From Sulfurimicrobium sp963741495 (lineage in GTDB: Bacteria > Pseudomonadota > Gammaproteobacteria > Burkholderiales > Sulfuricellaceae), in contig CAVUID010000011.1 in the NCBI GenBank assembly GCA_963741495.1, positions 1-64,000 of the forward strand: a stretch of 64,000 nucleotides of DNA, given 5' to 3'. Positions 1 through 9,853 of this stretch are shown in pieces (the first letter of the stretch is position 1; each line of letters opens with the position of its first letter). The position numbers and the translations under genes are program-made. A model generated the notes under the pieces. The model was not told the DNA's origin. It ran no database searches and saw only the letters and a list, made by a program, of their open reading frames with translations.

Positions 1-6
1 ATCGGA

Positions 7-1613
7 TCACACCCGGAACTGCGTGATGGCGTTGCGCATGGCACGAGACAGTTCGTCGAGGTTTTTTGCCGCATGCGCGGTCTGTTTCGAAATGGCGCTG
101 TTTTCCTCGGTTGTGCGCGCGATTTTTTCTACATGATTTGAAATCGATTGGTTGGTGCTGTTCTGGTCACGTAGCGCACTGGAAATCTCGCCCACCACCC
201 TTACCGATTGATCCGCGCCGTGCCGGATTTCTGAAATGGCCGATTTCGGCCCTGTTGGCCAGGGTAACCCCGGCGTTGACCCGTTCTTCTGCGGTGTCCA
301 TGCCGGCCACGGCGTCGCCTGCACTTTTCTGGATGGCGTTGATCATGTCGCCGATCTGCGTCGTGGATTGGCCGGTGCGTTCAGCAAGTTTGCGCACCTC
401 ATCGGCCACGACGGCAAAGCCTCGTCCCTGCTCACCGGCCCGTGCGGCCTCGATGGCGGCATTGAGTGCCAGAAGGTTGGTCTGGTCTGCAATGTCCTTG
501 ATGACCTGTACGATGGTGGAAATGTTGTTGCTTTGTTTTCCCAGTTCTTTAATGATGGTTGAAGCCTGCCTGACTGAGTCGGCAATCTTGCCAATTTCTT
601 CTGTGGCTTCGTTGATGACGGTGCTGCCATTGGCTGATAGTTCACCGGTTCGACGTGAAACCTGGTTTGCCTCCTCTGCATTGACGCTTACGATTTGCAG
701 GCTGGTGGCCATTTGCTCGATTGCGGAGGCCACCGAGGCGGCATCAACGCTTTGGCTTTCCGTGCTGGAGGCTGATTTGTCCGAAGCGGTCGAAAGTTCT
801 TTTGATGCCCGGGCGAGATTGTCGGTGTGCTCCATGATCTGTGAGAAAGCGCCTTGCAGCGCCGACATCAAATGATTGAATGCTGCCGCTGTCTGGCCTG
901 CCTCGCGGTTGAGCGCGAGATCGCTTTCGGATAGCGTGACGCGCTCGGTCAGGTTAAGGGTCTGGCCGATCTGTTTGATCTGTTCCGATACCTTGCTTAC
1001 GCTGCCTGCAATACGACGACCAATGACAAGCGCAAAAAACATGCCGGCCGCAACGGTTAGAAACGTGAGCAGGCCAACGTTCTTGGCGACTTCAAATTCC
1101 AGTCCCTTGAGGCGATCAGCGGGGAATACCGCGGTTATTGTCGCGCCATTTTTGACATTGCCAAGCGGGGTTTTTTATCACATAGAGCAGTTCGTCCTGC
1201 AATAGCCCGGATTGTGACGATGCGGCCACCGCCCTGTAGCGTGGTTCTTCTTCCTTGCTGGAAGAATATTCAAATTCGATTTTCTGGGGCGGAATGGCTT
1301 CCATGAAGTCCGATTTGGCCATGCCCGCCGATGTCCCTGAAACCTTCAGGAATAAAATTCTTGAGGCCTTGTACAGCGCCTTGGCTTCGTCATTCGAAAG
1401 GATCATGGTGTTGCCGCCTTCCACACCCCTTGCTGTGAGGTCCATAATGGGCTGGACAACGGCATCGTTGATGTTGCGTACTTCCTCTCGTGCAGCAGCG
1501 GCTTTCGACTGGTATTGGATAAAGCCGGAAGTCAGTTGCGCCAGCAGTACTGCCAGCCCAATGGCCGCGACCATGGTGGTTTGTATGCTCAGTTTTTTCA
1601 TCTGCTTTTCCAT
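7..1613 (-). pseudogene. Methyl-accepting chemotaxis protein, broken by two frameshifts
   Basis: This is a transmembrane chemoreceptor that would feed CheA. The N-terminal piece (1613 to about 1165) has a first membrane segment and a periplasmic sensor part. The middle piece (from about 1165) supplies the second membrane segment, HAMP and the conserved signalling hairpin with QTNLLALNAAIEAARAGEQG. The C-terminal piece (to 7) completes the methylation helix, ending in NAITQFRV. Removing one base from the A/C run near 1165 joins the first two pieces in frame. A further single-base shift near 225-250 joins the last two. Every part of a normal receptor is present, so this is either a very recent pseudogene or a sequencing error. 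It lies close to the chemotaxis genes on the same strand. Confidence 0.8.
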
Positions 1614-1730
1614 CGGTGTTTACAGGTTCAAGCGCCCAATACAGAGATTGGTATAACACGCCGTGCCGGGGAGGGGCTGTCTGGTACCAAATGGTCCCCC
1701 CCGGTACGTTCTTGTGGGAAAGTAATCAGA

Positions 1731-2228
1731 TTATTTTTTTGTGCCGCACTGCCCGTTTTTGCAGAAGGACTGGTATCCGGTATGGCAGGTCGTGCAGGTC
1801 GCGGCAGAGAGCGAGGGCGCACTACTGGAGATGTCCTTGCCTTCTTCGGTAAAGGCACTGTAATCCGGCTTCCCGCCCTTATGAGCGGTCACGAACAGTA
1901 CTTTCATGTCTTTGAGGTGCAGAATCATGTTGCTGCCTTCCGGGAACTTCCCATCGCGAGTCTCATAGGATTTCATCGCTGAGGGCTTGACCAGTACCGC
2001 AACTTTACCCGGGCCCCCGGGTTTGATGCTGCAATAGGTTTCCACTGTTTTCTGATAAATCGGAGGTAGTTTGCTGACATCGGCAGAACAGTCTGGCAGG
2101 GCGCCGATGCCGGTCAGTGTTGTATTGATGGAGTTCCATTGCTTCCAGTCCTGCGGGAAATCTGCGGCCTGTGTGGTGGTGGCAAGCAGGGTGAGCATGG
2201 CAAGAGCAATTTTATGAATCAGGGTCAT
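1731..2228 (-). CDS. Small secreted c-type cytochrome, possibly P460-like
   Basis: Start chosen at 2228 because a GGAGACG ribosome site lies just upstream and the protein then opens with a clean signal peptide (MTLIHKIALAMLTLLATTTQA). The mature part is about 145 residues with one heme-binding motif, CTTCH, near the C-terminus, followed by two more Cys (FCKNGQC). A segment DGKFPEGSNMILHLKD resembles the region of cytochrome P460-type proteins where Phe-Pro-x-Gly opens a beta strand; P460 proteins also carry CxxCH at the C-terminal end. The family assignment is inference; a periplasmic monoheme cytochrome is well supported. It stands alone between the MCP and the hydrolase. Confidence 0.7.
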   Translation of the reverse strand: MTLIHKIALAMLTLLATTTQAADFPQDWKQWNSINTTLTGIGALPDCSADVSKLPPIYQKTVETYCSIKPGGPGKVAVLVKPSAMKSYETRDGKFPEGSNMILHLKDMKVLFVTAHKGGKPDYSAFTEEGKDISSSAPSLSAATCTTCHTGYQSFCKNGQCGTKK

Positions 2229-2386
2229 GGTGCGTCTCCTCAAAATGGTCTGGCTGTTTTGAATATTTCTTTGTTTGAGCTGCCTGTAGGGTTGTACCAG
2301 AATCCAGATGTGATCACAAGATCTCAAGATCAGCAGGTCTTTAGAATTCGCCACCGATGGAGGCAAGCATGATCAATCACAAAGCA

Positions 2387-3244
2387 TCAATAGTGGATGC
2401 CGGCATTCATGATCTGCGCGATGGCTTCCGGCTTCTGAAACGGCAGGGCGTGGTCGGCACCGGAAATCAGGTGGCAGGTCCAGTCGGCCCGCATGTCGGC
2501 GATTTCCTGGCAGAAGTTGAAAATTTCTCCACTTGAGCGTTCCCCGACGAAACTGCTGACTTCCTGCTGGGCGGCGATCAGTTGCGTTCGATCGAGCGTT
2601 TTTGCCGCGTTGATTACGGCTTCGAGGATGGTTGCAAGCCCCCTTGGGCGGTGAGCCAGACGGGCGCGCACGATTTCCTCGTTGCGCGAGTTGCGGCTGC
2701 GAGCGGGAGAAATGGCGTCGAGGAAAATTTGCAGGCCCAGTTCCAGTTCTTCATCGATTCGCAGCTTGCGGGCTGCCTGCAGCAGAACCTCGCGCCGGGT
2801 GAGCAAGGCCTGTTCATCAGCCCCACTCAGCAGGCCGGGTTCGAGCAGATATGTTTTTCCTACCTCGGCGGGGCGGGCAGCCTTGAGTTGCATGGCGATC
2901 AGGCCGCCGTAGGAATAGCCGCCAAGGTCGAAACTGCGCCAGCCCAGGGAGTCGAGCAATGCCGTCATGTCGGCTACCACGTCGCTGGTGCTGAAGGCAT
3001 GCTCCTGATGATCCGGGAAGTGGGTTTTGCCCGTGCCGCGCAGGTCCGGTACGAGGATTTCAGACCAGTGCAACAGGTGCTTGAGGATGGGCTCCCAGGT
3101 GATCTGGCCATCCACGCCGCCGCCATGCAATAGCATCAGGCGGCGGTCGGAAAGGGCGCTGCAGCGGTAGAGTCGGTAGTAAACGGCCTGACAGGGACGA
3201 TTGAAGTAACCCTCGCAGTCGGGGACAAGGGGGGCGGAGATCAT
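2387..3244 (-). CDS. Alpha/beta hydrolase
   Basis: A 285-residue alpha/beta-hydrolase-fold protein. The oxyanion region is MLLHGGGVDG near residue 40, the nucleophile elbow is GYSYGG (Ser in G-x-S-x-G) near residue 107, and a late Asp/His pair is seen in SGADHALPF close to the C-terminus, a usual place for the catalytic His. There is no signal peptide, so it is probably cytoplasmic. Substrate cannot be told from sequence; family members include esterases, haloalkane dehalogenases and C-C hydrolases. AAGGAAATC precedes the ATG. A repeat element lies immediately upstream. Confidence 0.8.
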   Translation of the reverse strand: MISAPLVPDCEGYFNRPCQAVYYRLYRCSALSDRRLMLLHGGGVDGQITWEPILKHLLHWSEILVPDLRGTGKTHFPDHQEHAFSTSDVVADMTALLDSLGWRSFDLGGYSYGGLIAMQLKAARPAEVGKTYLLEPGLLSGADEQALLTRREVLLQAARKLRIDEELELGLQIFLDAISPARSRNSRNEEIVRARLAHRPRGLATILEAVINAAKTLDRTQLIAAQQEVSSFVGERSSGEIFNFCQEIADMRADWTCHLISGADHALPFQKPEAIAQIMNAGIHY

Positions 3245-3336
3245 CAGCGATTTCCTTTTGATACATCCTGTTGGGCAGGATGTGATGGGTGACGGGATAT
3301 GGGAGCTTCAATTCCCCATAACCCATTTCTGTATCT

Positions 3337-3462
3337 AGGGAGCCTCTGATCAAGTGCGCGAGGTCATTGCGAGCGTAGCGAAGCAATCTTGTTTTTCAAA
3401 GAGTTGCGAGATTGCTTCGTCACTTCGTTCCTCGCAATGACAACTTATTCAGAGGTTCCCTA
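3337..3462. repeat. 126-bp inverted-repeat element, copy 1
   Basis: The ends are CTAGGGAGCCTCTGA and TCAGAGGTTCCCTAG, complementary except for one base. The interior holds the GTCATTGCGAG...CGAAGCAATCT / AGATTGCTTCGTCAC...CTCGCAATGAC palindrome, a core recognisable from dispersed bacterial repeats. Two more copies are at 58697-58875 (with an insertion) and 60924-61051 (opposite orientation). The TAG in its right end is the stop codon of the neighbouring EAL-HDOD gene. Confidence 0.9.
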
Positions 3463-4677
3463 GCCGATACCGAGCTGCTCCACCCAGGCGAGCGCTTCCA
3501 GATGGGCTTTGTTGACCTTTTCCGGCTCCATTGCCATGGAAGTGGCGATCGCTTCGATCTTGCCCGGGTCGGCGTCCTCGCAAGCGATGGTGAGCGCGAG
3601 AAAAGGCCCGTACATGCCCTGTTTTGTCAGCAGGGCATCACAAATATCTTCGGGCAGGTAAAGCTTCTCCAGAATGTCATTCATAGGCATTTCGAGCATG
3701 GCATCGAGAAGCGAGAAAATCCCCACAATGAACAGATTGTCGCGTTCGTTTTTCTCCAGGTAATCCTGGCCCAGCAGTTCGGTGAGCCGACCGCGGGTGA
3801 TAGCGGTTTTCATCAGCGCGGGGGGCGTTGAATCATTTCCTGCCGTGGCCAAAAGCAGGGTCAGCCAGCGGTAAAGCTGTTTGTAACCCAGGATGGCAAG
3901 GGCGTGGCGAATTGACTGGATCTCGCATGACAAGCCGAATCCAACCGAGTTGATGTAGCGCAGTAGCTTAAAGGAGAGCGCTACGTCAGCCTTGAAGCCT
4001 GTCTCGATATCCTTTACATCCTCATTGTTTCGCACCTTGTTCAGCAGGGTGAGAACAGTTGCATGTGCCGGGTTGATGATTTTTGCGGTCAGGGTTTCCG
4101 GGTGGGCAAAGTAGAATCCCTGGAAATAATGGAAGCCAAGTTCCTTGCAGAATTTGAATTCAGTACGGGTTTCCACTTTTTCTGCAATCAGCTTGGCATC
4201 GCTATTCTGCAGGCTGCGAACTAGCGTTGCGGTTTTATCCAGGCCGAGTTCCCGGATATCCACCTTAATGTAGTCGGCGAGCGGCAACAGGTCAGCATTG
4301 ATCGGGCGATGGTCGAAATCGTCCAGTGCAAAGCGATAGCCCATCTGGCGCAGGCTCTGGATGCGCGCAACCAGTTCCGGTGTGGCTTCTACAGTTTCGA
4401 GTAATTCCAGGACTACCCGTTTGGCGGGGAGCAGTTCGAGAAAATCGCTTTCCAGCATGGGCGCGGCAATGTTGATAAATGCCAGCTTGTCGCCCAGCAG
4501 CCAGTTGGCGTCCATGTTGCTGAAAGTGTTAAGCAGGACTTTGCTTCCGGCCTCAAGATCACTCGATATCTGGGCTACGGATGCGTCCGCGCTGTGGCGG
4601 AACAGCAGTTCATAGCCAATGATTTTTTGCTGAAGATCAACAATCGGCTGCCGGCCGATAAATGCCTGATTTTGCAT
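3460..4677 (-). CDS. EAL-HDOD signalling protein (YuxH-like)
   Basis: A 405-residue cytoplasmic protein with an EAL-like domain (about 1-200) and an HDOD domain (about 200-390). The EAL signature appears as E23-LLFR, and other typical positions are visible: FIN near 90, LELLET, LDDFD near 120 and AEKVE near 165. It could therefore bind or cleave cyclic-di-GMP, although many EAL-HDOD proteins are thought to be non-catalytic. It lies 14 bp downstream of cheA and probably shares its transcript, which suggests a role in linking c-di-GMP to chemotaxis or motility. The last codons and stop fall at the border of the repeat element, so the C-terminus may have been reshaped by that insertion. Confidence 0.85.
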   Translation of the reverse strand: MQNQAFIGRQPIVDLQQKIIGYELLFRHSADASVAQISSDLEAGSKVLLNTFSNMDANWLLGDKLAFINIAAPMLESDFLELLPAKRVVLELLETVEATPELVARIQSLRQMGYRFALDDFDHRPINADLLPLADYIKVDIRELGLDKTATLVRSLQNSDAKLIAEKVETRTEFKFCKELGFHYFQGFYFAHPETLTAKIINPAHATVLTLLNKVRNNEDVKDIETGFKADVALSFKLLRYINSVGFGLSCEIQSIRHALAILGYKQLYRWLTLLLATAGNDSTPPALMKTAITRGRLTELLGQDYLEKNERDNLFIVGIFSLLDAMLEMPMNDILEKLYLPEDICDALLTKQGMYGPFLALTIACEDADPGKIEAIATSMAMEPEKVNKAHLEALAWVEQLGIG

Positions 4678-4691
4678 GTTCTTTGCCGTAT

Positions 4692-6533
4692 TTAATGGAC
4701 TGTCTGGGAGAAAAGGGAGGCGCGCGTGGTATCGGGATTCATGCGCAGCAGTTCTTCCATGTCCAGTACCAGGACAACGGACCCATCGCCAGAAAGGGTG
4801 GCGCCAGCAATGCCCTTGGGCTTGATGTCGAGCAGAGGCTTGATTACTACATCGTCCCGGCCGATGAAGCTGTCGATCGCGAGCACGAAGGTGGTGTCTG
4901 CGCTTTGCATCAGCACGCCAAAGGCGGGCGCGCCATTTTCCGGCCAGCCTATCATGCTTGCCAGCGAACGTACCGGCATGACTTCATCGCGTACGACCAT
5001 GGTGGCGCGTCCGGAGACCTGCTTCACGGCATTCGAATCAATCGGGGTGATTTCCCTGACCATGGAGAGTGGCACGGCGAAAGGTTGATCGCAGACACGC
5101 ACCAGCAATACCGGCAGGATCGCCAAGGTCAGCGGCAGGGAAATGGTGATGGTCGTGCCTATGCCAACCGTGGAGGCGATCTCGATGCGGCCGTTGAGTT
5201 TGCCGATATTGGTCTTCACCACGTCCATGCCGACACCGCGACCGGACACGTCGGAAATCAGATCCTTGGTAGAAAATCCTGGCAGGAAAATGAGTTGCAG
5301 GCTTTGCCTGTCATCCAGGCTGTTTGCCATATCCAGGTCAATCAGACCTTTTTCCACGGCCTTGTGGCGGATGGTGTCCGGACGCATGCCGCGCCCGTCA
5401 TCGGCGATTTCAATGATAATGTGGTCGCCCACCTGAGCCGCAGTCAGGCGTACCACGCTTTTCAGCGGTTTGCCGGCAGCAGCGCGTTCCTCCGGGCTGT
5501 CCACGCCATGATCCACCGCATTGCGTACCAGATGCACCAGCGGATCGTTGAGATCTTCGATCATGGTCTTGTCGATTTCTGTGTCTTCACCGGACAGCAG
5601 CAATTCCACATCCTTGCCCAGTTGCCGCGCCAGATCGCGAGCCAGTCGGGGGTATTTCTGGAACAGTCGGCCGATTGGCTGCATGCGGGTTTTCATTACC
5701 GCGCTCTGCAGGTCGCCTACCAGAAGATCCAGCTGGCTGACAGCTTCGTCCAGCGCTTTCAGTGTGTTGGCATCCTGTTTGCCGGCAAGAATGTCTGCGC
5801 GCAGGCTGGTAAGGCGGTTTTTGGTCAGGCCGATTTCGCCGGTGTAGGTTAGAACCTGATCCAGACGCGTGGTGTCGACGCGGATGGTGGCTTCTTTCAC
5901 GGCTGCCGGGCTGGCCTGTGGCGCTGCTGCTCTTTGAGGTACGGCGGCGGGAAGCGTTTCTGGGTGTGGTGCAGGATGTGCCTTGGTCAGGGCGGTGACA
6001 GAGGGTGCATGCTGGGCAACAGGCGCTTCATTTCCGAGCAGGGCGTGATATGCATTCTCCCAGTCCGGGCTTTCGCTCGTGCTGGCGGTCTCAACGCTAG
6101 ACGAAGTGCTTGCTGGCTGGGTTGCATGCAAGGACGCATGGCCACCAGCGATGACGGCATCCAGCGCGTCGAGCAGTTGTTTTTCCGCAGGAGGCGGCAC
6201 CTGGGCCTGTCCAAGATGGCCAAACATGTCGCGTACCACGCCTGTGGCAGCCATGATGACGTCCATGATGTCCGGCGTCAGGGAAAGCTCGGCGGTGCGC
6301 AGCTTGTCGAACAGATTTTCAGTGCGGTGGCAAAGTTCCACCAGCTCGTTGACATTGAGAAAGCCGGCGCCACCCTTGATTGTGTGGAAGCCGCGAAAAA
6401 TGTCATTGAGCAGGGATTTGTCCCCTGGCCGTTTCTCCAGCTCTACCAGCTTGTTGTCCACATCGGACAGGAGTTCGCCTGCTTCCATGAGGAAATCCTG
6501 AAGCAGTTCTTCCATTCCGGCGAAATGACTCAT
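4692..6533 (-). CDS. cheA: Chemotaxis histidine kinase CheA
   Basis: Autophosphorylates on the HPt domain and passes phosphate to CheY/CheV. Domains in order: HPt (1-105) with phospho-acceptor His50 in FHTIKGGAGFL; a Pro/Ala-rich linker (about 110-210) that seems too short and low-complexity to hold a normal CheY-binding P2 domain; P3 dimerisation from about 215; HATPase with LVRNAVDHG (N box), DDGRGM (G1) and GRGVGMDVV; C-terminal CheW-like domain. At 613 residues it is slightly shorter than E. coli CheA. It heads toward the EAL-HDOD gene and follows cheZ; no cheW, cheB or cheR is in the window. Confidence 0.95.
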   Translation of the reverse strand: MSHFAGMEELLQDFLMEAGELLSDVDNKLVELEKRPGDKSLLNDIFRGFHTIKGGAGFLNVNELVELCHRTENLFDKLRTAELSLTPDIMDVIMAATGVVRDMFGHLGQAQVPPPAEKQLLDALDAVIAGGHASLHATQPASTSSSVETASTSESPDWENAYHALLGNEAPVAQHAPSVTALTKAHPAPHPETLPAAVPQRAAAPQASPAAVKEATIRVDTTRLDQVLTYTGEIGLTKNRLTSLRADILAGKQDANTLKALDEAVSQLDLLVGDLQSAVMKTRMQPIGRLFQKYPRLARDLARQLGKDVELLLSGEDTEIDKTMIEDLNDPLVHLVRNAVDHGVDSPEERAAAGKPLKSVVRLTAAQVGDHIIIEIADDGRGMRPDTIRHKAVEKGLIDLDMANSLDDRQSLQLIFLPGFSTKDLISDVSGRGVGMDVVKTNIGKLNGRIEIASTVGIGTTITISLPLTLAILPVLLVRVCDQPFAVPLSMVREITPIDSNAVKQVSGRATMVVRDEVMPVRSLASMIGWPENGAPAFGVLMQSADTTFVLAIDSFIGRDDVVIKPLLDIKPKGIAGATLSGDGSVVLVLDMEELLRMNPDTTRASLFSQTVH

Positions 6534-6580
6534 GGTTTCTCCCGTAATTCTCTAATTGGTGCCCTGGTTCGAGCGCAGGC

Positions 6581-7345
6581 TCAGAATCCCAGGCTTTCGA
6601 GCAGGTCATCTACCTGCTGCTGGTTGGTAACGATATCGGTGCGCCCTTCGGCATTGATGACTGGGCCGTTCAAAAGGCCTGCATCGACTTCGTTGCGTTT
6701 ATTTGCCGGCGTGCTGTCGATCAGCAGTTGCAGCAATTGCGTTTCCACCTGCTGTGCCAGCTCAATGACTTTCTTGATGACTTGGCCAGTCAGATCCTGG
6801 AAGTCCTGTGCCATCATGATTTCCATCAGCTGGGCATTGGTGGCCTGTGTATGGGTTGGTACCTGATGAAGGTAGACGCGAGTGTCTGACACAAGTTGCT
6901 TGAATTCATCCACGCTCAGCTGGTTGCTGAACATTTTGTCCCATTTTCCTGAGAGTGCAGATGCACCGGCTTCAAGTTTTTCCTGCAGAGGCTGGGCAGT
7001 TTCTGTTGCGGAGAGGGCGCGCTCTGCCGCCTGTTCCGTCATTGCGGCGATATAGTTGAGACGATCGCGCGCGTCAGGAATCAGGCCTTCAGCCACATTT
7101 TCAAGCGATTTGTCATAGCCCAGTTCGCGCAGCGTATCGTGCAGCTTGCGTGTCATGTGACCCAGTGAAGAAAAAACTCTTTCACTGCATGCCTCGCCGC
7201 TGGTTTCATTGACGGCATCCATCTGAACCGCTGTCGCTGATTTTGCTTCTGCAGCCGGTTCAGTGCTTTGGCTTGCCATTACGATACTGTCAAACAGTGC
7301 TTCCAGATCGTCTGAGTCACCAGTGTTCTGTGGCGTGTTGCTCAC
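6581..7345 (-). CDS. cheZ: Chemotaxis phosphatase CheZ
   Basis: Dephosphorylates CheY-P. The 254-residue protein is mostly helical. The catalytic region is visible as QDFQDLTGQVIKKV near residue 175-190, where the conserved Gln enters the CheY active site. The C-terminal tail QQQVDDLLESLGF is the usual CheY-tethering peptide. It sits between cheY and cheA on the same strand, so the cheY-cheZ-cheA order is a standard one. Confidence 0.93.
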   Translation of the reverse strand: MSNTPQNTGDSDDLEALFDSIVMASQSTEPAAEAKSATAVQMDAVNETSGEACSERVFSSLGHMTRKLHDTLRELGYDKSLENVAEGLIPDARDRLNYIAAMTEQAAERALSATETAQPLQEKLEAGASALSGKWDKMFSNQLSVDEFKQLVSDTRVYLHQVPTHTQATNAQLMEIMMAQDFQDLTGQVIKKVIELAQQVETQLLQLLIDSTPANKRNEVDAGLLNGPVINAEGRTDIVTNQQQVDDLLESLGF

Positions 7346-7458
7346 TCGTCACCTCCCATTTATTACCTGTTTTTTCAAATGTTTTAGTTTTGCTTTCGCT
7401 GTATTTCTTGGCGTTGCCGCCGGAAATGCGTCTATCCGGGGAACGGGGCCGGCAAGGA

Positions 7459-7851
7459 TTATTTGGCGGCCATTTTCTCGAATACCTTGTTCAGCTTTTC
7501 TTCCAGCGTTGCAGCCGTGAAAGGCTTCACAATATAGCCGCTGGCGCCCGCCTGAGCTGCTTCGATGATGTTTTCCTTCTTTGCTTCGGCGGTCACCATC
7601 ATTACGGGCAGATGCTTGAGCGTGGCATCCGCGCGTATCGCACGGAGCAGTTCGATACCGGTCATGTTGGGCATGTTCCAGTCGCTCACGACAAACTCGA
7701 AATTACCGCCCTTGAGCTTGCTGAGTGCGACCACGCCATCTTCCGCTTCATCGACGTTGGTAAATCCCAGCTCTTTCAGCAGGTTGCGTACAATACGCCG
7801 CATTGTGGAGAAGTCGTCCACGACCAAAAATTTCAGATTCTTGTCTACCAT
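7459..7851 (-). CDS. cheY: Chemotaxis response regulator CheY
   Basis: A 130-residue stand-alone receiver that binds the flagellar switch FliM/FliN when phosphorylated. All active-site residues are present: Asp12/Asp13 (VDDFS), phospho-acceptor Asp57 (VVSDWNMPNMTG), Thr87 (MVTAEA) and Lys109 (IVKPF). Length and sequence are typical of beta/gammaproteobacterial CheY. It is co-oriented with cheZ and cheA downstream. Confidence 0.97.
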   Translation of the reverse strand: MVDKNLKFLVVDDFSTMRRIVRNLLKELGFTNVDEAEDGVVALSKLKGGNFEFVVSDWNMPNMTGIELLRAIRADATLKHLPVMMVTAEAKKENIIEAAQAGASGYIVKPFTAATLEEKLNKVFEKMAAK

Positions 7852-7883
7852 AGTTGCTCCAGTTACTGCTTTTCCACCACTCG

Positions 7884-8822
7884 TTATCTCATCAGCAACG
7901 GTCGCAGCGTCTCAGCCAGGACCGTCGGGTCAAATTTTGCTACATAGGCATCCACGCCCACCGCTTTTCCCATGCTGCGGTTGGCATCCGAAGACAGGGA
8001 AGAGTGCATGACGATCGGGATTCCTTCGAAACGCCGATCATTCTTGATTTTCTTGGTGAGCACATAACCGTCCATTTCCGGCATTTCAGCATCGGTCAGG
8101 ATCACGCTGATCAGATTGCTGACCGGTATGCCGTCATGTTGAGCTCGTGCTGCGAGGTTCTGCAGTTTTTCCCACGCTTCATGGCCGTTGCTGGCCTGCT
8201 GATACGGAACGGATAGTTTGTCGAGCGTCATCATGATTTCCTTGCGAGCGATAGCGGAGTCGTCCACAAAGAACAGATATTGTTCGGCTGACATCTCGAC
8301 CGGGGCCAAATCGGGAATTGCCTCCATGCCGAGTGCATTGACCAGGATCTGTTCCACGTCGAGAATTGAAACCAGTCGCCCATCATGCAGTTCGGTAATG
8401 GCTGTAATCAGATCTTCTGCGCCAGCCAGCCCGGATTGCGGGGGTTTGATTTTTTCCCAGTCAACTCGCACGATGCGGTCTACTTCATGGACCAGAAACC
8501 CCTGCGTATGTTTGCTGTATTCGGTGACGATCATGGTCTGGCCGGTTTCTTCCGGCACATTGTCGAGTTTCATGAAATCCACCAGCGACAAGACCGGGAT
8601 GATGTTGCCGCGCAACGAGATGACCCCCAGTACGCCACCCGGCATATGGGGTGTTTTAGTGATAAAGGGGGTTTGCGATACCTCGCGAACCTTGAATACG
8701 TTGATGCCGAAGCATTCCCCTGTTCCAAGCGTGAACAGAAGAATCTCCATTTTGTTGGAACCGGCCAGCTTGGTGCGGGCATCAACCGATTCGATCAGTG
8801 CGGCATTGGCATGGGTCGTCAT
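7884..8822 (-). CDS. cheV: Chemotaxis coupling protein CheV (downstream copy)
   Basis: A fusion of a CheW-like coupling domain (about 30-170) and a C-terminal receiver (about 185-312). The receiver keeps the phospho-acceptor Asp in VILTDAEMPEMDGY and the acidic pair in FVDDSA. CheV couples receptors to CheA and may act as a phosphate sink for adaptation. It follows a second cheV with the same architecture by about 20 bp, so the pair looks like an old tandem duplication. This copy lacks the short insertion found in the other CheW domain (near DQNSGRK). Confidence 0.93.
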   Translation of the reverse strand: MTTHANAALIESVDARTKLAGSNKMEILLFTLGTGECFGINVFKVREVSQTPFITKTPHMPGGVLGVISLRGNIIPVLSLVDFMKLDNVPEETGQTMIVTEYSKHTQGFLVHEVDRIVRVDWEKIKPPQSGLAGAEDLITAITELHDGRLVSILDVEQILVNALGMEAIPDLAPVEMSAEQYLFFVDDSAIARKEIMMTLDKLSVPYQQASNGHEAWEKLQNLAARAQHDGIPVSNLISVILTDAEMPEMDGYVLTKKIKNDRRFEGIPIVMHSSLSSDANRSMGKAVGVDAYVAKFDPTVLAETLRPLLMR

Positions 8823-8841
8823 GATGTCGGTCCTGGAAAAG

Positions 8842-9786
8842 TCAGCCCATTAAGCGGCGGGTAAGGATTTCAGATAGTTTGGCCGGTTCGAATTTCGAGA
8901 CATATTCGTCCACCCCCACGGAGCGGCCCAGTTCCTGATTCGATGCACCGCTTAGCGAGGAATGCATGATGACCGGAATGCCGGCAAAGCGGGGGTCGCT
9001 TTTGATGTTCTTGGTGAGGAAATAACCATCCATTTCCGGCATTTCCACATCGGTCAGGACCAACTGGATGTAGTGATTGACTGGCATTTTGGCAGCATCG
9101 GCACGTGCAGCGATCTGTTGCAGCTCTTCCCATGCCTGTTTGCCGTTGGTGGCGCTGCGATAGTTGATGTGCATCGCGTCCAGCGTGCGTTCAATTTGTT
9201 TGCGGGCGACTGGAGAATCGTCGGTGAAAAAGATGGTGCGTTCTTCTGCCAGCGGTGTCAGGCTGGAAAAAACAATTTCATGCTCATTGTAATGGGTTGT
9301 TTCGGCAAGGATTTTTTCCACGTCCATGAGCATGACCAGACGGCCATCTTGCAGTTGTGTGACCGCTGTTACCAAGCCGCCCATTTGCGCCACCAGCATT
9401 TCAGGCGGTACTTTAACCTCAGACCAGTCGAGGCGCAGGATAGTGTCAACGCTCTCCACCAGAAAACCTTGAGTGCGAGCGTTGTATTCGGTGACGATCA
9501 TGATATCCGGCTTGGTGTCGGTCACGATGCTGGTGTATTTGATCAGATCCACCACAGGAACAAGGGAGCCGCGCAGGCTGACCATGCCTTCCACTGTGGG
9601 GGGCATGTCGGGCGCACGGGTGATTTCCGGTACCCGCATCACTTCGCGCACCTTGAAGACATTGATGCCGAAGGTTTCCTTGCGCCCGCTGTTCTGGTCC
9701 GTGCCTAGCGTGAAGAGCAGGATTTCCAGCTTATTGGTGCCGGCCAGCTTGGTGCGGGCATCAATCCGTTTTAACAGTTCTGACAT
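8842..9786 (-). CDS. cheV: Chemotaxis coupling protein CheV (upstream copy)
   Basis: Same layout as its neighbour: CheW-like domain (about 15-165) and receiver (about 185-314) with FFTDDSPVARKQ and the phospho-acceptor in VLTDVEMPEMDGY. Both begin with a very similar stretch (RTKLAGTNKLEILLFTLGT) but diverge elsewhere, which argues for duplication followed by specialisation, perhaps to different receptor sets. It comes after the PAS-MCP gene on the same strand. Confidence 0.93.
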   Translation of the reverse strand: MSELLKRIDARTKLAGTNKLEILLFTLGTDQNSGRKETFGINVFKVREVMRVPEITRAPDMPPTVEGMVSLRGSLVPVVDLIKYTSIVTDTKPDIMIVTEYNARTQGFLVESVDTILRLDWSEVKVPPEMLVAQMGGLVTAVTQLQDGRLVMLMDVEKILAETTHYNEHEIVFSSLTPLAEERTIFFTDDSPVARKQIERTLDAMHINYRSATNGKQAWEELQQIAARADAAKMPVNHYIQLVLTDVEMPEMDGYFLTKNIKSDPRFAGIPVIMHSSLSGASNQELGRSVGVDEYVSKFEPAKLSEILTRRLMG

Positions 9787-9853
9787 CTTTAATTTAGACT
9801 CCGGTGTATAGCCGCCACGGACATGAGGATAACCAATTTTTACTGCATATGCA

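Noticed and set aside
4662..5852. Plus-strand open frame of about 400 residues
   Set aside because: Antisense to cheA with no recognisable family.
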